NCBI GenBank assembly: GCA_945883665.1
Contig: CAMCXV010000009.1
Span: 1 to 32,367 of the forward strand
Source: Rickettsia typhi
GTDB lineage: Bacteria; Pseudomonadota; Alphaproteobacteria; Rickettsiales; Rickettsiaceae
Direction: 5' to 3'
DNA length: 32,367 bases
Position numbers and translations under genes: made by a program
Shown here: piece after piece, positions 10,365 through 19,326 of the stretch
Layout of the letters: the number at the start of each line of letters is the position of its first letter
Position numbering within the stretch: position 1 is the first letter of the stretch
Notes under the pieces: model-generated
Database searches by the model: none
Seen by the model: the letters and a program-made list of their open reading frames with translations, nothing else
Told to the model about the DNA's origin: nothing

Positions 10365-11735
10365 TTATTTACTTTTCTTTTCTCTAATTATTAATCCACG
10401 AATTAAATCATAGGCGCGAGCATATTGATAATCATTCTTATATTTTTCAGACATTTTATAGTTATCTATTTTTTCAACAACCTCATTGATTTTTCCGTCT
10501 CCCTTATAATCGTTATTATATTTTTTAAGATAGGTTTTTATCGAAGATTCATTAAACGCGCTATCTTTCTTTGCTTTTTCTTCATACTCAACTTTTGCAT
10601 TTTCAATAAAAATATCTGGCTCAATACCTTTGCCATTAATTGATCTACCATTTGGAGTATAATATTTAGCAGTAGTAAATTTTACTGCCGCTCTCTTGTT
10701 AATTTGAGTAAAAGTTTGAACAAGACCTTTCCCAAAGGAAGTCGTACCAATTATGATTGCTCTGTTATGATCTTGCAAAGCACCAGCTACAATCTCAGAA
10801 GCAGAAGCAGAGCCAGAATTGATCAATACTACCATCGGAACTGCAGGGGCTTTTTCTACAAATCTTCCAGCAGAAATTACAACATTCTCTTTATCCTGAT
10901 TACCTTTTGTTGAAACAATAACCCCGTGATCTAAGAAATATTCACAAACTGCCACAGCCTGATCAAGAAGACCGCCTGGATTACTCCTAACATCTAAAAT
11001 AATTCCTTTTAATTCTTTTTTTTCTTCTGTTGCTTTTTTAGTTAAATCTTTGATTGCTTTTTTTAGTTCAGTTATTGTTTGATTGTTAAAAGTTGAAATC
11101 CTAACATAACCAATTCCACCATACTCATCTAACTCTAAATCATGTTTAATTGGCTTAATTTTAATAATCTCTCTTGTTAAATCAATTTCTGTAGTTTGAT
11201 TAGCTTCTTCTTTTGCTACAAGTAGATTAAGTTTCGTTCCTGGTTCACCACGCATTTCTCGAACAGATTTATTATATCCAAGATTAGAGACTAATTGACC
11301 ATTAACCCCTATTATATAATCACCTGCTCTGATACCAGCTTTATGAGCTGGTAAATCATCTATAGGTGAAATAACTTTTATAGCACCATGGTCTGGAATT
11401 ATCTCAACACCTATACCTCCAAACTCACCATCAGTTTGATCAAGAAAAAATTCAAGATCCTCATCAACAAAATAGCCAGAATATGGGTCAAGAGAGTGGA
11501 GCATTCCATCAATTGCTTCATCAGTCATCTTTTGGTAATCAATTTCACCCATATAATCTTTACCAACTCTCTGCAAAACATCCTGAAACTGTTTGCAATA
11601 ATAAAGCGGTGATTGATTATGAATTTTTTCCTTTTCTGCCTCTTCGGCGAAAACAGAGCTGCAAATTAGACTAACAAACAGTATGAGTATTTTTGCCATA
11701 TTTAATAACGCAACATTGTTTATAAAATTAAACAT
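10365..11735 (-). CDS. ctpA: Carboxy-terminal processing protease CtpA (peptidase S41)
   Basis: A periplasmic PDZ-serine protease that trims C-termini of envelope proteins, often cell-wall hydrolases. A signal peptide (MAKILILFVSLICSSVFA-EE) precedes an N-terminal helical region, a PDZ domain (about 100-180, with GGIGVEI and AGDYIIGVNG) and the S41 core. The catalytic pair is the Ser in NSGSASASE (about 309) and the Lys in TSFGKG (about 336). The frame begins with TTG at 11744; I prefer the ATG at 11735, with AAGGAG 12 bases before it inside the end of parE. An ATG at 11699 directly before the signal peptide is also possible. It overlaps parE by 8 bp. Confidence 0.93.
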   Translation of the reverse strand: MFNFINNVALLNMAKILILFVSLICSSVFAEEAEKEKIHNQSPLYYCKQFQDVLQRVGKDYMGEIDYQKMTDEAIDGMLHSLDPYSGYFVDEDLEFFLDQTDGEFGGIGVEIIPDHGAIKVISPIDDLPAHKAGIRAGDYIIGVNGQLVSNLGYNKSVREMRGEPGTKLNLLVAKEEANQTTEIDLTREIIKIKPIKHDLELDEYGGIGYVRISTFNNQTITELKKAIKDLTKKATEEKKELKGIILDVRSNPGGLLDQAVAVCEYFLDHGVIVSTKGNQDKENVVISAGRFVEKAPAVPMVVLINSGSASASEIVAGALQDHNRAIIIGTTSFGKGLVQTFTQINKRAAVKFTTAKYYTPNGRSINGKGIEPDIFIENAKVEYEEKAKKDSAFNESSIKTYLKKYNNDYKGDGKINEVVEKIDNYKMSEKYKNDYQYARAYDLIRGLIIREKKSK

Positions 11736-13707
11736 AAATTTCAAGATCTCCTTCTCTATTTAACAATGCTTTTTCCTGAATAAAATTGAATCTTTTTTCT
11801 GGATTTTTCCCCATCAGATTATCCACTATTACATTCGTATTGTCAAAATCATCTATACTTACTTTGTACAATAATCGCAATTTATGATCCATAGTTGTTT
11901 CTTTTAGTTGTTTTGGCGTCATTTCTCCAAGTCCTTTAAATCTACCAACTTCAATTTTTGCTTTACTGGAAGCTGATAATTCATCCATTATTCGTAATTT
12001 TTGTTCATCATTATTTGCGTAATGGGTCTTATTATTCTGTGTTAAACGGTATAATGGCGGTTTTGCCAAATATAAATGACCATTAATTATTAGCTTACGC
12101 ATTCTAAGAAAAAAGAAAGTCATTAATAATGTAGCAATATGAGCTCCATCAACATCTGCATCGGTCATAATAATTATTTTTTCATAACGTAAATTTTCTT
12201 CTCTGTAATTATTCATTGAACCACAAGCAAGAGCGGTCTCAAGATCTTGTATTTCCTGATTGGCTAAAATTTTTGACAATGGGGAATTTGCAACATTTAA
12301 TATTTTCCCCCTAAGAGGCAAAATTGCCTGAGTCTCTCTATCTCTTGCTTGTTTAGCAGAACCACCAGCAGAATCACCTTCAACTAAAAATAGCTCCGTA
12401 CCTTCCGAGCTATTTCGGCTACAATCAGCAAGCTTACCAGGTAAGCGTAATTTTTGTGTAGCATTTTTTCTATTAACTAACTTTTCATTTTTCCGATTGA
12501 GTCTATATTCAGCATTATTAATAATATGAGCTATCAATATATCTGCTGTTTTCTTATTACTACTAAGCCAGTGATCAAAATGATCTTTTATCATGTTTTC
12601 AACATGTTTAGTAATACCATTTGAAACTAGTTTTTCTTTAGTTTGACCTTGAAATACAGGATTTCTTATAAAAACAGAAATAACAATACAAGCTGATTCT
12701 AGAATATCTTCTGGACTTACTAATGATACTTTCTTGATGCCAGTCATTTCTCCGTAAATTTTAATACTTCGGGAAAGAGCTGCTCTATTTCCTTGTTCAT
12801 GAGTTCCGCCTTGAGGAGTTGGAATTGTATTGCAATAAGATTGCACAAAACTTTCATCCTCATGCCAACATATCGCCCATTCTATCTTCATATTCTCTGA
12901 TACTATTTCAGCGTTACCAGAAAATATTTCTCCACCTATAATTTTTCCATTTTCTAGCTTTGAATCTAAATAATCTTTGAGTCCATTCGGAAAATGAATC
13001 ACAGATTTAACAGGAACTTCATCATTATTAATTAATTCTGGAGCACACGACCAATATATTTCGAAACCTTTATATAAGTAAGCTTTAGACTTTGCTAAAT
13101 CATACACTCTTTTTGGCTTCAAAGAGATTTCACCAAAAATTTCTTTATCCGGGACAAAAGTAATTTTAGTTCCTTTTTGTTTTTTAGAAGATGCTGTTTT
13201 TTCTAATTTCGTAAGAGGATGACCTTTAGAATAGCTCTGGCTATAAATAAAACCATCCCTATATACTTCTATGTTTAATTTTTCCGACAAAGCATTTACT
13301 ACCGATATTCCAACACCATGTAAACCGCCAGATGTTTGATAAGCTTTATCGGAAAATTTTCCACCAGAATGTAATGTTGTAAGAATCACTTCCAACGCTG
13401 ATTTTTTAGGGAATTTAGGATGGTTATCAACTGGAATACCCCTACCATTATCATCTATAGATATACTGCCATCAGCAAACATTTCAATTGAAATACGATT
13501 TGCATAACCAGCAACTGCTTCATCCATTGAGTTATCAATTACCTCTGAAACTAAATGATGCATTGAAGATTCATCCGTTCCTCCAATATACATACCTGGT
13601 CTCATGCGGACCGGCTCTAAACCTTCTAAAACTTCTATATCATTTGCTGTGTACGACTCATCGTTAGATTTTTTTTTAACACCAGCAAATTTAAACAGAT
13701 CAGACAC
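11728..13707 (-). CDS. parE: DNA topoisomerase IV subunit B
   Basis: ATPase subunit of topoisomerase IV, which with ParC decatenates daughter chromosomes. At 659 residues it matches alphaproteobacterial ParE and lacks the large insert of the GyrB encoded at 2554-5004. It shows [30 protein letters not shown] and [15 protein letters not shown] in the ATPase domain. TOPRIM has EGDSAGGSAKQARDRETQAI at about 441 and DADVDGAH at about 517. The [15 protein letters not shown] segment is ParE-like, where GyrB has NIERSR. It begins with GTG, supported by AAGGTG nine bases upstream. It heads a minus-strand run with ctpA, the deacetylase and rppH. Confidence 0.95.
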   Translation of the reverse strand: MSDLFKFAGVKKKSNDESYTANDIEVLEGLEPVRMRPGMYIGGTDESSMHHLVSEVIDNSMDEAVAGYANRISIEMFADGSISIDDNGRGIPVDNHPKFPKKSALEVILTTLHSGGKFSDKAYQTSGGLHGVGISVVNALSEKLNIEVYRDGFIYSQSYSKGHPLTKLEKTASSKKQKGTKITFVPDKEIFGEISLKPKRVYDLAKSKAYLYKGFEIYWSCAPELINNDEVPVKSVIHFPNGLKDYLDSKLENGKIIGGEIFSGNAEIVSENMKIEWAICWHEDESFVQSYCNTIPTPQGGTHEQGNRAALSRSIKIYGEMTGIKKVSLVSPEDILESACIVISVFIRNPVFQGQTKEKLVSNGITKHVENMIKDHFDHWLSSNKKTADILIAHIINNAEYRLNRKNEKLVNRKNATQKLRLPGKLADCSRNSSEGTELFLVEGDSAGGSAKQARDRETQAILPLRGKILNVANSPLSKILANQEIQDLETALACGSMNNYREENLRYEKIIIMTDADVDGAHIATLLMTFFFLRMRKLIINGHLYLAKPPLYRLTQNNKTHYANNDEQKLRIMDELSASSKAKIEVGRFKGLGEMTPKQLKETTMDHKLRLLYKVSIDDFDNTNVIVDNLMGKNPEKRFNFIQEKALLNREGDLEIYV

Positions 13708-13716
13708 TTAAAAAAT

Positions 13717-13722
13717 CACCTT
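13717..13722 (-). promoter_or_regulatory. Shine-Dalgarno AAGGTG deciding the parE GTG start
   Basis: AAGGTG lies nine bases before the GTG at 13707. The peptide from this GTG (SDLFKFAGVKKK) leads directly into the ATPase domain, so the GTG start is well supported. Confidence 0.5.
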
Positions 13723-13919
13723 AAACATTAATTTTAATACTATTCAACTTATCTAGATTTAAGATAAAAAGCAATAATAACATAAACTATTATAAATCAT
13801 AGATTTTTTAAAATTTGATGTTTTCAGGAGTTAAAAAACTATATTGATTTTTTAATAAGATGATATAGATTGAAGCTCTATTTTTTTACTGAAAATAACC
13901 CAATCATATTTATATTAAA

Positions 13920-15341
13920 ATGTTAACTAAAGCAAAAGATCAAAAACAAAATCTGATCCTATTATTAATTTTTATTGTTTCATCAATTGCTTGGTATTCG
14001 CCAATAGATGAAACCTTGTCTACAAACGCTTGGCATTTGTTAATAATTTTTGTAGCTACTATCATTGGCATAATCTTGAATCCTTTACCTATGGGTGTAA
14101 TTGCCTTATTAAGTATTTTAACTTGCGTACTAACAAAAACATTATCATTATCAGAATGCTTATCTGGATTTAGTGATAGTGTAGTATGGTTGGTTGTTTT
14201 TGCATTTTTCATTTCAAATGGTTTCGTGAAGACTGGGCTTGGTTCTAGAATAGCTTATTATGTACTTTCAAAAATAGGTCACAGCACCCTTGGCACTTCT
14301 TACGCTTTTGTTATTGCAGATTTTATCTTATCACCATTAATTCCTAGCGCTGCCGCAAGGGGCGGAGGAATAATTTTTCCTATTGCAAAATCTATTTGCC
14401 AATCTTTTTCAGATGATAAACATCTAGGAGCTTCTTCAAAAAATGGCGGTTTCATTATGAGTGTTTGCGCACAATCAACAGTAATTACCAGCTCATTATT
14501 TATTACTTCAATGGCCGCAAATCCTCTTGCCGCTAAATTAGGAGAAAAAGCTGGATTCCTAATTTCTTGGACTGACTGGGCAATAGCATCTATAGTTCCA
14601 GGTGTTATTTCTTTAGCATTAATGCCCTTAATTATTTATTATTTACACCCTCCCGCAATTAAATACTCAGATTCAGCACCTAAAATAGCTAAAGAAAAAC
14701 TAGATTCTATGGGAAAAATTTCAATTCATGAAATTATATTGATAATAGTATTTTTTATTCTAATAATATTATGGATCAATGGATCTAAATTTGATCTTTC
14801 TTCAACAACCGTTGCATTAATAGGTTTATCTGTTTTATTGGTTACCAAAACAATCAATTTTGAAGATGCTTTAGCGAATAAGGAAGCTTGGCATAGTTTT
14901 ATTTGGTTTGGGACATTAGTAATGCTATCAGGTTTTTTATCTGATTTTGGTTTAATGACTTGGTTTGGAAATAATTTGCAATTTCTTGTTATTGAGGGGT
15001 CACCTATAATTTCAATAATTATATTATCGCTACTTTATTTTTATATTCACTATTTCTTTGCAAGCAGCACAACTCATGTTACTGTACTATTACCAACATT
15101 CTTAGTATTATTTGTCAATGCCGGCATGTCTGGTTCTCTTGCTACATTAATTTTAAGTTTTTTATCAACATTATCTTCTGGATTAACTCATTACGGACTA
15201 AGTAGCACTCCGATATTTTTTGGTTCCGGATATATGAAAACCAAAGATTGGTGGTATATTGGATTAGCAACAAGCATATTATATATATTGATATGGACCT
15301 TTATAGGTGGAGCTTGGTGGAAATTATTAAATTTATGGTAG
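13920..15341 (+). CDS. DASS-family anion transporter (dicarboxylate/2-oxoglutarate type)
   Basis: A 473-residue inner-membrane protein with about 12 hydrophobic segments, of the divalent anion:Na symporter (SLC13-like) family related to plant 2-oxoglutarate/malate translocators. Family features include NAWHLLIIFVATIIGIILNP near the start, GFSDSVVWLVVFAFFIS, the re-entrant SAAARGGGIIFPIAKSI and, in the second half, the repeat-related SSTTHVTVLLPTF. In characterised members the two S-N-T-type loops bind sodium and substrate; here they read S-A-A and S-S-T-T. The substrate cannot be read from sequence; import of host C4/C5 dicarboxylates would suit an intracellular bacterium. It overlaps mltG by 7 bp (ATGGTAG), so both are probably cotranscribed. 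It is divergent from parE. Confidence 0.87.
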   Translation: MLTKAKDQKQNLILLLIFIVSSIAWYSPIDETLSTNAWHLLIIFVATIIGIILNPLPMGVIALLSILTCVLTKTLSLSECLSGFSDSVVWLVVFAFFISNGFVKTGLGSRIAYYVLSKIGHSTLGTSYAFVIADFILSPLIPSAAARGGGIIFPIAKSICQSFSDDKHLGASSKNGGFIMSVCAQSTVITSSLFITSMAANPLAAKLGEKAGFLISWTDWAIASIVPGVISLALMPLIIYYLHPPAIKYSDSAPKIAKEKLDSMGKISIHEIILIIVFFILIILWINGSKFDLSSTTVALIGLSVLLVTKTINFEDALANKEAWHSFIWFGTLVMLSGFLSDFGLMTWFGNNLQFLVIEGSPIISIIILSLLYFYIHYFFASSTTHVTVLLPTFLVLFVNAGMSGSLATLILSFLSTLSSGLTHYGLSSTPIFFGSGYMKTKDWWYIGLATSILYILIWTFIGGAWWKLLNLW

Positions 15342-16333
15342 GAAATATAAAATTATCAAAAATACTATTATATTGCGCTGTTTTTTTTAGCATTCTATTA
15401 ATCACTAGCATAAATATTGTCACTAGTTATTTATATATACCTGGTCCTTTAAAGAACAGAAATGTTATTTTGCTACAGCGTGACTTATCTATAAACGAGG
15501 TAAGCACTTTACTTGCAGAATCAAATATTATTCAACATCCAAAGTTTTTTGCTCTCATAAGCAAGATATATTCACTTTATCACTCATTAAAAAGCGGTGA
15601 ATATGAGTTCACTTATGGAATATCTCCCATACAAGTACTAAGAAAATTAGCTAGCGGAAAATCGATAATTCATCGAATAATTATCCAAGAAGGAATGAGT
15701 GTTAATGAGATAATTAATATTGTTAACAATGAAAAATTGCTTGATGGAACAATATCAACGCAAATTCCAGAAGGTTACTTAATGCCTTCTACTTATTTTT
15801 ATTCTTACGGCGATAAAAGAGAAAATATTATCGATAAAATGCGATTGGAAATGTCTTTAGCTCTTGATGAAGTAATGCAAAAATTACCAAAATCTTCCCC
15901 TCTTAAATCACGAAAGGATGTATTAATATTAGCTTCAATTATTGCAAAAGAAACTAGCAATGACGATGAAAGAGCAAAAATTGCTGCTGTTTTTATTAAT
16001 AGATTAAAAAAACAAATGAAACTGCAAGCTTGCCCCACCGTGATATATGCGTTAACACAGGGAAAATACAAGTTAGGAAGAGATCTTACTAAAACTGATC
16101 TAAAAACACCATCTCCATACAATACTTATTATAATTTTGGTTTACCAGTTGGAGCGATTTCATGTCCTAGCAAAAAAACTCTTGAGGCAACTGTAAACCC
16201 AACAAAAATAGATGATCTATACTTTGTTACTAATGGTAATGGTAGAAATAATTTTTCTAAAACATTTGAAGAACATAACCAAAATATAGAAAATATTAAA
16301 CAGAACTTGAAGCAGGGAAATGATGATGATTAA
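15335..16333 (+). CDS. mltG: Endolytic murein transglycosylase MltG (YceG)
   Basis: MltG cleaves nascent glycan strands at the membrane and so sets strand length during peptidoglycan synthesis. The 332-residue protein has a short cytoplasmic N-terminus, a membrane helix (about 7-29), a LysM-like region and the YceG catalytic domain. The catalytic Glu lies in ASIIAKETSNDDERAKIAAV at about residue 205, followed by FINRLKKQMKLQACPTVIYA and SPYNTYYNFGLPVGAIS, all diagnostic. The frame is open upstream to 15248, but that part is read inside the transporter gene. The ATG at 15335 overlaps the transporter stop, a typical coupled start. It converges with dut, 19 bp apart. Confidence 0.93.
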   Translation: MVGNIKLSKILLYCAVFFSILLITSINIVTSYLYIPGPLKNRNVILLQRDLSINEVSTLLAESNIIQHPKFFALISKIYSLYHSLKSGEYEFTYGISPIQVLRKLASGKSIIHRIIIQEGMSVNEIINIVNNEKLLDGTISTQIPEGYLMPSTYFYSYGDKRENIIDKMRLEMSLALDEVMQKLPKSSPLKSRKDVLILASIIAKETSNDDERAKIAAVFINRLKKQMKLQACPTVIYALTQGKYKLGRDLTKTDLKTPSPYNTYYNFGLPVGAISCPSKKTLEATVNPTKIDDLYFVTNGNGRNNFSKTFEEHNQNIENIKQNLKQGNDDD

Positions 16334-16352
16334 AAAATCTCTAATTTTTATA

Positions 16353-16799
16353 TCAATAACCAGTAGAGCCGAAACCCTTTTCTCCTCTTGCTGTATCGTC
16401 TAAAGATTGGACTTCTTCTAAAATAACATGCTCATATTTAGCTATTACCATCTGTGCAATACGCATTCCACGTTCAATAACAAAATCATTGACGCTGTGA
16501 TTAATTAAAATGACTTTTATTTCTCCGCGATAATCAGGATCTATAGTTCCTGGTGTATTAAGTACCGTGATGCCGAATTTTGCAGCCAATCCAGACCTTG
16601 GTCTTATTTGCGCTTCAAATCCATGCATCAACCCTATTGAAATACCCGTTGGAATAATCGCTATTTCATGTGGTTTGATAATAATTGATGTATTAACAGC
16701 TGCGCATAAATCCATACCAGCACTTTGAGCAGTTGCATATGATGGAAGGTCTAAATCCTTAGCATGGTCAAGTTTTGTAATTTTAAAAGAAATAGACAT
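16353..16799 (-). CDS. dut: dUTP diphosphatase (dUTPase)
   Basis: A homotrimeric dUTPase that hydrolyses dUTP to dUMP and pyrophosphate, keeping uracil out of DNA and supplying dTMP synthesis. The 148 residues are standard. The five motifs are visible: AGMDLCA (1), [10 protein letters not shown] (2), the Asp/Tyr-containing [11 protein letters not shown] (3), [10 protein letters not shown] (4) and the C-terminal arm [10 protein letters not shown] (5). It lies 39 bp downstream of tRNA-Asp on the same strand with no clear promoter or Shine-Dalgarno of its own, so it may be transcribed with the tRNA. It converges with mltG. Confidence 0.95.
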   Translation of the reverse strand: MSISFKITKLDHAKDLDLPSYATAQSAGMDLCAAVNTSIIIKPHEIAIIPTGISIGLMHGFEAQIRPRSGLAAKFGITVLNTPGTIDPDYRGEIKVILINHSVNDFVIERGMRIAQMVIAKYEHVILEEVQSLDDTARGEKGFGSTGY

Positions 16800-16838
16800 G
16801 AAAGAATAATTTAGATTTTTAATGTATTTTTCTATCAG

Positions 16839-16915
16839 TGGCGGGAGTGACGGGACTCGAACCCGCGGCCTTCTGCGTGACAGGCAGATGCTCTAACCAA
16901 CTGAGCTACACCCCC
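16839..16915 (-). tRNA. tRNA-Asp (anticodon GTC)
   Basis: The 77-nt gene folds into a full cloverleaf: acceptor GGGGGTG with CACTCCC (one G-U), D-stem GCTC/GAGC, anticodon stem TCTGC/GCAGA with loop CTGTCAC, and T-arm GCGGG-TTCGAGT-CCCGT. The discriminator is G and CCA is encoded. The anticodon GTC (16879-16881) reads Asp codons; its G34 is a queuosine target, which fits queC and queE in the same window. The GC-rich acceptor stands out from the AT-rich surroundings, as expected for a tRNA. Confidence 0.97.
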
Positions 16916-16936
16916 TTTTATCTAATAGATACGCCG

Positions 16937-16965
16937 AATATATATTAATTTAAATTTTAGCGCAA
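16937..16965 (-). promoter_or_regulatory. Probable sigma70-type promoter of tRNA-Asp
   Basis: On the minus strand TTGCGC (16960-16965) is followed after exactly 17 bp by TATATT (16937-16942), then a GC-rich CGGCG. This gives a start about 15 nt before the tRNA. A GC-rich discriminator is common at stable-RNA promoters. Confidence 0.55.
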
Positions 16966-17022
16966 GTATTATTATACAGCATTTTTACAAATACAAAATA
17001 ATTTTATAGTTTTAATTTTTAA

Positions 17023-18057
17023 TTAATATTTTACTGATAATGATAAAATATTTTCTAATGCTTCAGAAAGTTTATTAGCAACAACTTGCATATCGTATTG
17101 ATTAACAACTTTATTATAAGCATTATTTTGCAACTCTTCTCTTTTTGCTGGATTGTCAATAAGATAAGCAATTTGATCCGCCAATTCTTGACTTGAGCCA
17201 GTTTTTGTTATTAAAGCATCAACATTTGGTTCAAAAATCTCGGAAGCTCCTATTGTCTTGGTCGATACAATTGGCACTTGATGACTCATACTCTCTAAAG
17301 CAACAATCCCAAAAGGCTCGTAAACAGATGGTATACAAAAAATATCTATAGACTCAAAAAAACTCTTTTTATTTTTTACCCAACCAATAAACTCAACTTC
17401 TTTCTCAATATTAATATCTATTGCAAGTTTTTTAAGCTGCATGTCCAATTCGCCAGCTCCACCAAGCAACAATTTCACCTTATATCTTCTATTTAATAAT
17501 ATACTAATAGCTTCTATCAAGTAATTAAAACCCTTTTCCGGAGCAAATCTACCAATAGCACCTATCACATAAGTCGTTTTTTTTAAAGAGGAGTTAGTTA
17601 GTTTTTTTGGTAAAATATTTACCATATTAGGTACAATAAATATCTGCGACTCAGGATATCCATTATCCATTACATGTTTTTTTAAAAGAGAGCCTAATGC
17701 AATTATATAACGACATTTCAAGATATGCCGAACACTACAAGCATGTGTTACACCTATTATAGGTACATTTTTAATTCCAGTGCCGCAAGCAAAATTAACG
17801 GCTCTACCACCGTGAGCTATTATCAAATCTGGTTTATAAAATAATATTAACAACTTTAAATATATCTTAGAAAAAATACACCAAGGCACTATATTTGGTA
17901 ATTTTATAGAATTAATGTTTTTTTTATTAATTAAAGCAAAAGAACTAGTGATATTAACTACTTGATGTCCTTTCAAATTCAAAGCTTTATTATAATCTAA
18001 GAAAGCTTGTTCTATACCACCAAGCCTTCTCGTCAACATAATGTTAAAAATTTTCAT
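17023..18057 (-). CDS. Glycosyltransferase, GT4 family (GT-B fold)
   Basis: A 344-residue retaining glycosyltransferase of the group 1 type. The N-terminal half has the Rossmann opening MLTRRLGGIEQAF and an acceptor-side domain. The C-terminal donor-binding half starts near residue 165 with IGAIGRFAPEKGFNYLIEAI and continues through LLLGGAGEL, VEFIGWV and the E-x7-E-like motif EPFGIVALESMSHQVPIVST, typical of GT4. No signal peptide or membrane helix is seen, so it probably acts at the cytoplasmic membrane face. The ATG follows directly after the stop of the acetyltransferase gene. Donor and acceptor are unknown; a role in LPS core or another surface glycan is inferred only from the family and envelope-gene context. 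Confidence 0.85.
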   Translation of the reverse strand: MKIFNIMLTRRLGGIEQAFLDYNKALNLKGHQVVNITSSFALINKKNINSIKLPNIVPWCIFSKIYLKLLILFYKPDLIIAHGGRAVNFACGTGIKNVPIIGVTHACSVRHILKCRYIIALGSLLKKHVMDNGYPESQIFIVPNMVNILPKKLTNSSLKKTTYVIGAIGRFAPEKGFNYLIEAISILLNRRYKVKLLLGGAGELDMQLKKLAIDINIEKEVEFIGWVKNKKSFFESIDIFCIPSVYEPFGIVALESMSHQVPIVSTKTIGASEIFEPNVDALITKTGSSQELADQIAYLIDNPAKREELQNNAYNKVVNQYDMQVVANKLSEALENILSLSVKY

Positions 18058-18609
18058 TTAATTTACTCTTGCATACATATAATAGTCCTTAAGCTCCCCT
18101 TCTACTAATTCATATTTTTTTAAACAACCTTCTTTCTTAAAACCACATCTTTCCAACAGTTTTATAGAACGATCATTTGTTGTAATCACAGTTGCTTGAA
18201 CTCTAACAATACCAAGTATATAATCAGCAAATTTCAATATAGCCTTAATCGAAGTCAGCATCAATCCTTTACCCCAATAATCTGGATCTAAGTCATAACT
18301 AATCTCAGCCCTGGAATTGGCAAAAGATATCATGTTAAAACCAGCTGTGCCAATCATTCTATCCTCATGTTTTAAAGAGATTGCCCAATATATACTTCTT
18401 TTCGAAGGAAACAAACCACCCCAATAACTAACCTCTTCTAATGCCGCATCAAAAGTCTGAGGTCTATTTTCTTTTGTTAGAAAAGCAGACATTTGATCTT
18501 TACTCATATAATCTAAATAATATTGAGCATCTTCTACTCTAATATCCCTAAGTATAATCTCCCCTAAATCAATTATTGGAAAAGAGGAAAAAAAAGGTTG
18601 TACATTCAT
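18058..18609 (-). CDS. GNAT N-acetyltransferase, RimJ/RimL-like
   Basis: A 183-residue acetyltransferase of the GNAT superfamily. RimJ/RimL-like features include the opening LGEIILRDIRVEDAQYYLDY, the central strand MIGTAGFNMIS, the strand-bulge EISYDLDPDYWGKG that binds acetyl-CoA pyrophosphate, and the closing SIKLLERCGFKKEGCLKKY. RimJ and RimL acetylate ribosomal protein N-termini, but many paralogues act on small molecules or sugars, so the substrate is open. The frame starts with TTG at 18615; the ATG at 18609, just after the queC stop, is more likely. It sits between queC and the glycosyltransferase with no intergenic space. Confidence 0.83.
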   Translation of the reverse strand: MNVQPFFSSFPIIDLGEIILRDIRVEDAQYYLDYMSKDQMSAFLTKENRPQTFDAALEEVSYWGGLFPSKRSIYWAISLKHEDRMIGTAGFNMISFANSRAEISYDLDPDYWGKGLMLTSIKAILKFADYILGIVRVQATVITTNDRSIKLLERCGFKKEGCLKKYELVEGELKDYYMYARVN

Positions 18610-18611
18610 AA

Positions 18612-19304
18612 TCAATTTCTCTTAATATATGAAATTGGATCCAGCACTCCATTTTCTTCAAAAGCTTTAAGGCGCACTAAACAGGCAAGACATTTACCAC
18701 ATGATTCACCATAAAGGTTTGGATCATAACAGGAGATAGTACAAGAATAATCCACCCCCATGGCAAGACCCATAGCAACTATTTCCGTCTTTGTCATGTT
18801 AATAAGAGGCGCATGGATGTTAATCTTATTACCTCTAACCCCCTCGGCCGTTGCAAGATTAGCCATAGCTTCAAAACTTTCAATATATTCTAAGCGGCAA
18901 TCTGGATAATTAGAATGATCAGTTGAATGCACTCCAAGAAATATATCACGAGCTCCTTTTATTTCTGCAAAAGCAAGAGCATAACTCAAAAAAATTGTAT
19001 TTCTTGCTGGAACATATGTAATTGGAATTTGATCCCCTAAATCACTTGCTTGTTCGTAATTGGGAACAACTATTTCATCATCAGTTAAGGCAGATCCACC
19101 GAAAATTTTTAGATCTATATTGATAATTTTATGCTCTTTAACTTTATATCTTTTGATAAATTGTTGTATTTTTTTAATCTCAACAACTTGTTTCTGCCCA
19201 TAATTAAAACTAATTGCATATATTTCATAAGCTTGTTCTTTTAAAAGAGCTAAAACGGTAGATGAATCAACCCCTCCACTTACCAGTACTATTGCTTTTT
19301 TCAT
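18612..19304 (-). CDS. queC: 7-cyano-7-deazaguanine synthase QueC
   Basis: QueC converts 7-carboxy-7-deazaguanine, ATP and ammonia to preQ0 in the queuosine pathway. The 230 residues begin with the PP-loop KKAIVLVSGGVDSSTVLAL, followed by ISFNYGQKQ and the substrate region YVPARNTIFLSYALAFAE, ending in a zinc-binding cysteine cluster (CYDPNLYGESCGKCLACLVR) as in characterised QueC. The frame runs upstream to 19388, but those residues overlap the end of queE and are unlike QueC, so the ATG at 19304 is chosen. It directly follows queE, whose product is its substrate. Other pathway genes (folE, queD, queF) are not in the window. Confidence 0.94.
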   Translation of the reverse strand: MKKAIVLVSGGVDSSTVLALLKEQAYEIYAISFNYGQKQVVEIKKIQQFIKRYKVKEHKIINIDLKIFGGSALTDDEIVVPNYEQASDLGDQIPITYVPARNTIFLSYALAFAEIKGARDIFLGVHSTDHSNYPDCRLEYIESFEAMANLATAEGVRGNKINIHAPLINMTKTEIVAMGLAMGVDYSCTISCYDPNLYGESCGKCLACLVRLKAFEENGVLDPISYIKRN

Positions 19305-19326
19305 CTTTTTATTTATATTATTATAA

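Noticed and set aside
11333..11353. Perfect 8-bp inverted repeat with 5-nt loop (TACCAGCT / AGCTGGTA) inside ctpA
   Set aside because: It lies in the coding sequence of the PDZ domain, has no T-run, and short perfect hairpins are expected in several kilobases of coding DNA.
15805..16122. 105-codon frame opposite mltG on the minus strand
   Set aside because: It is fully inside a confidently assigned gene on the other strand and its translation shows no family features.
17014..17028. TTAA-N7-TTAA pattern at the 3' end of the glycosyltransferase gene
   Set aside because: It overlaps a stop codon region with no promoter downstream; an AT-rich chance match to the CtrA consensus.
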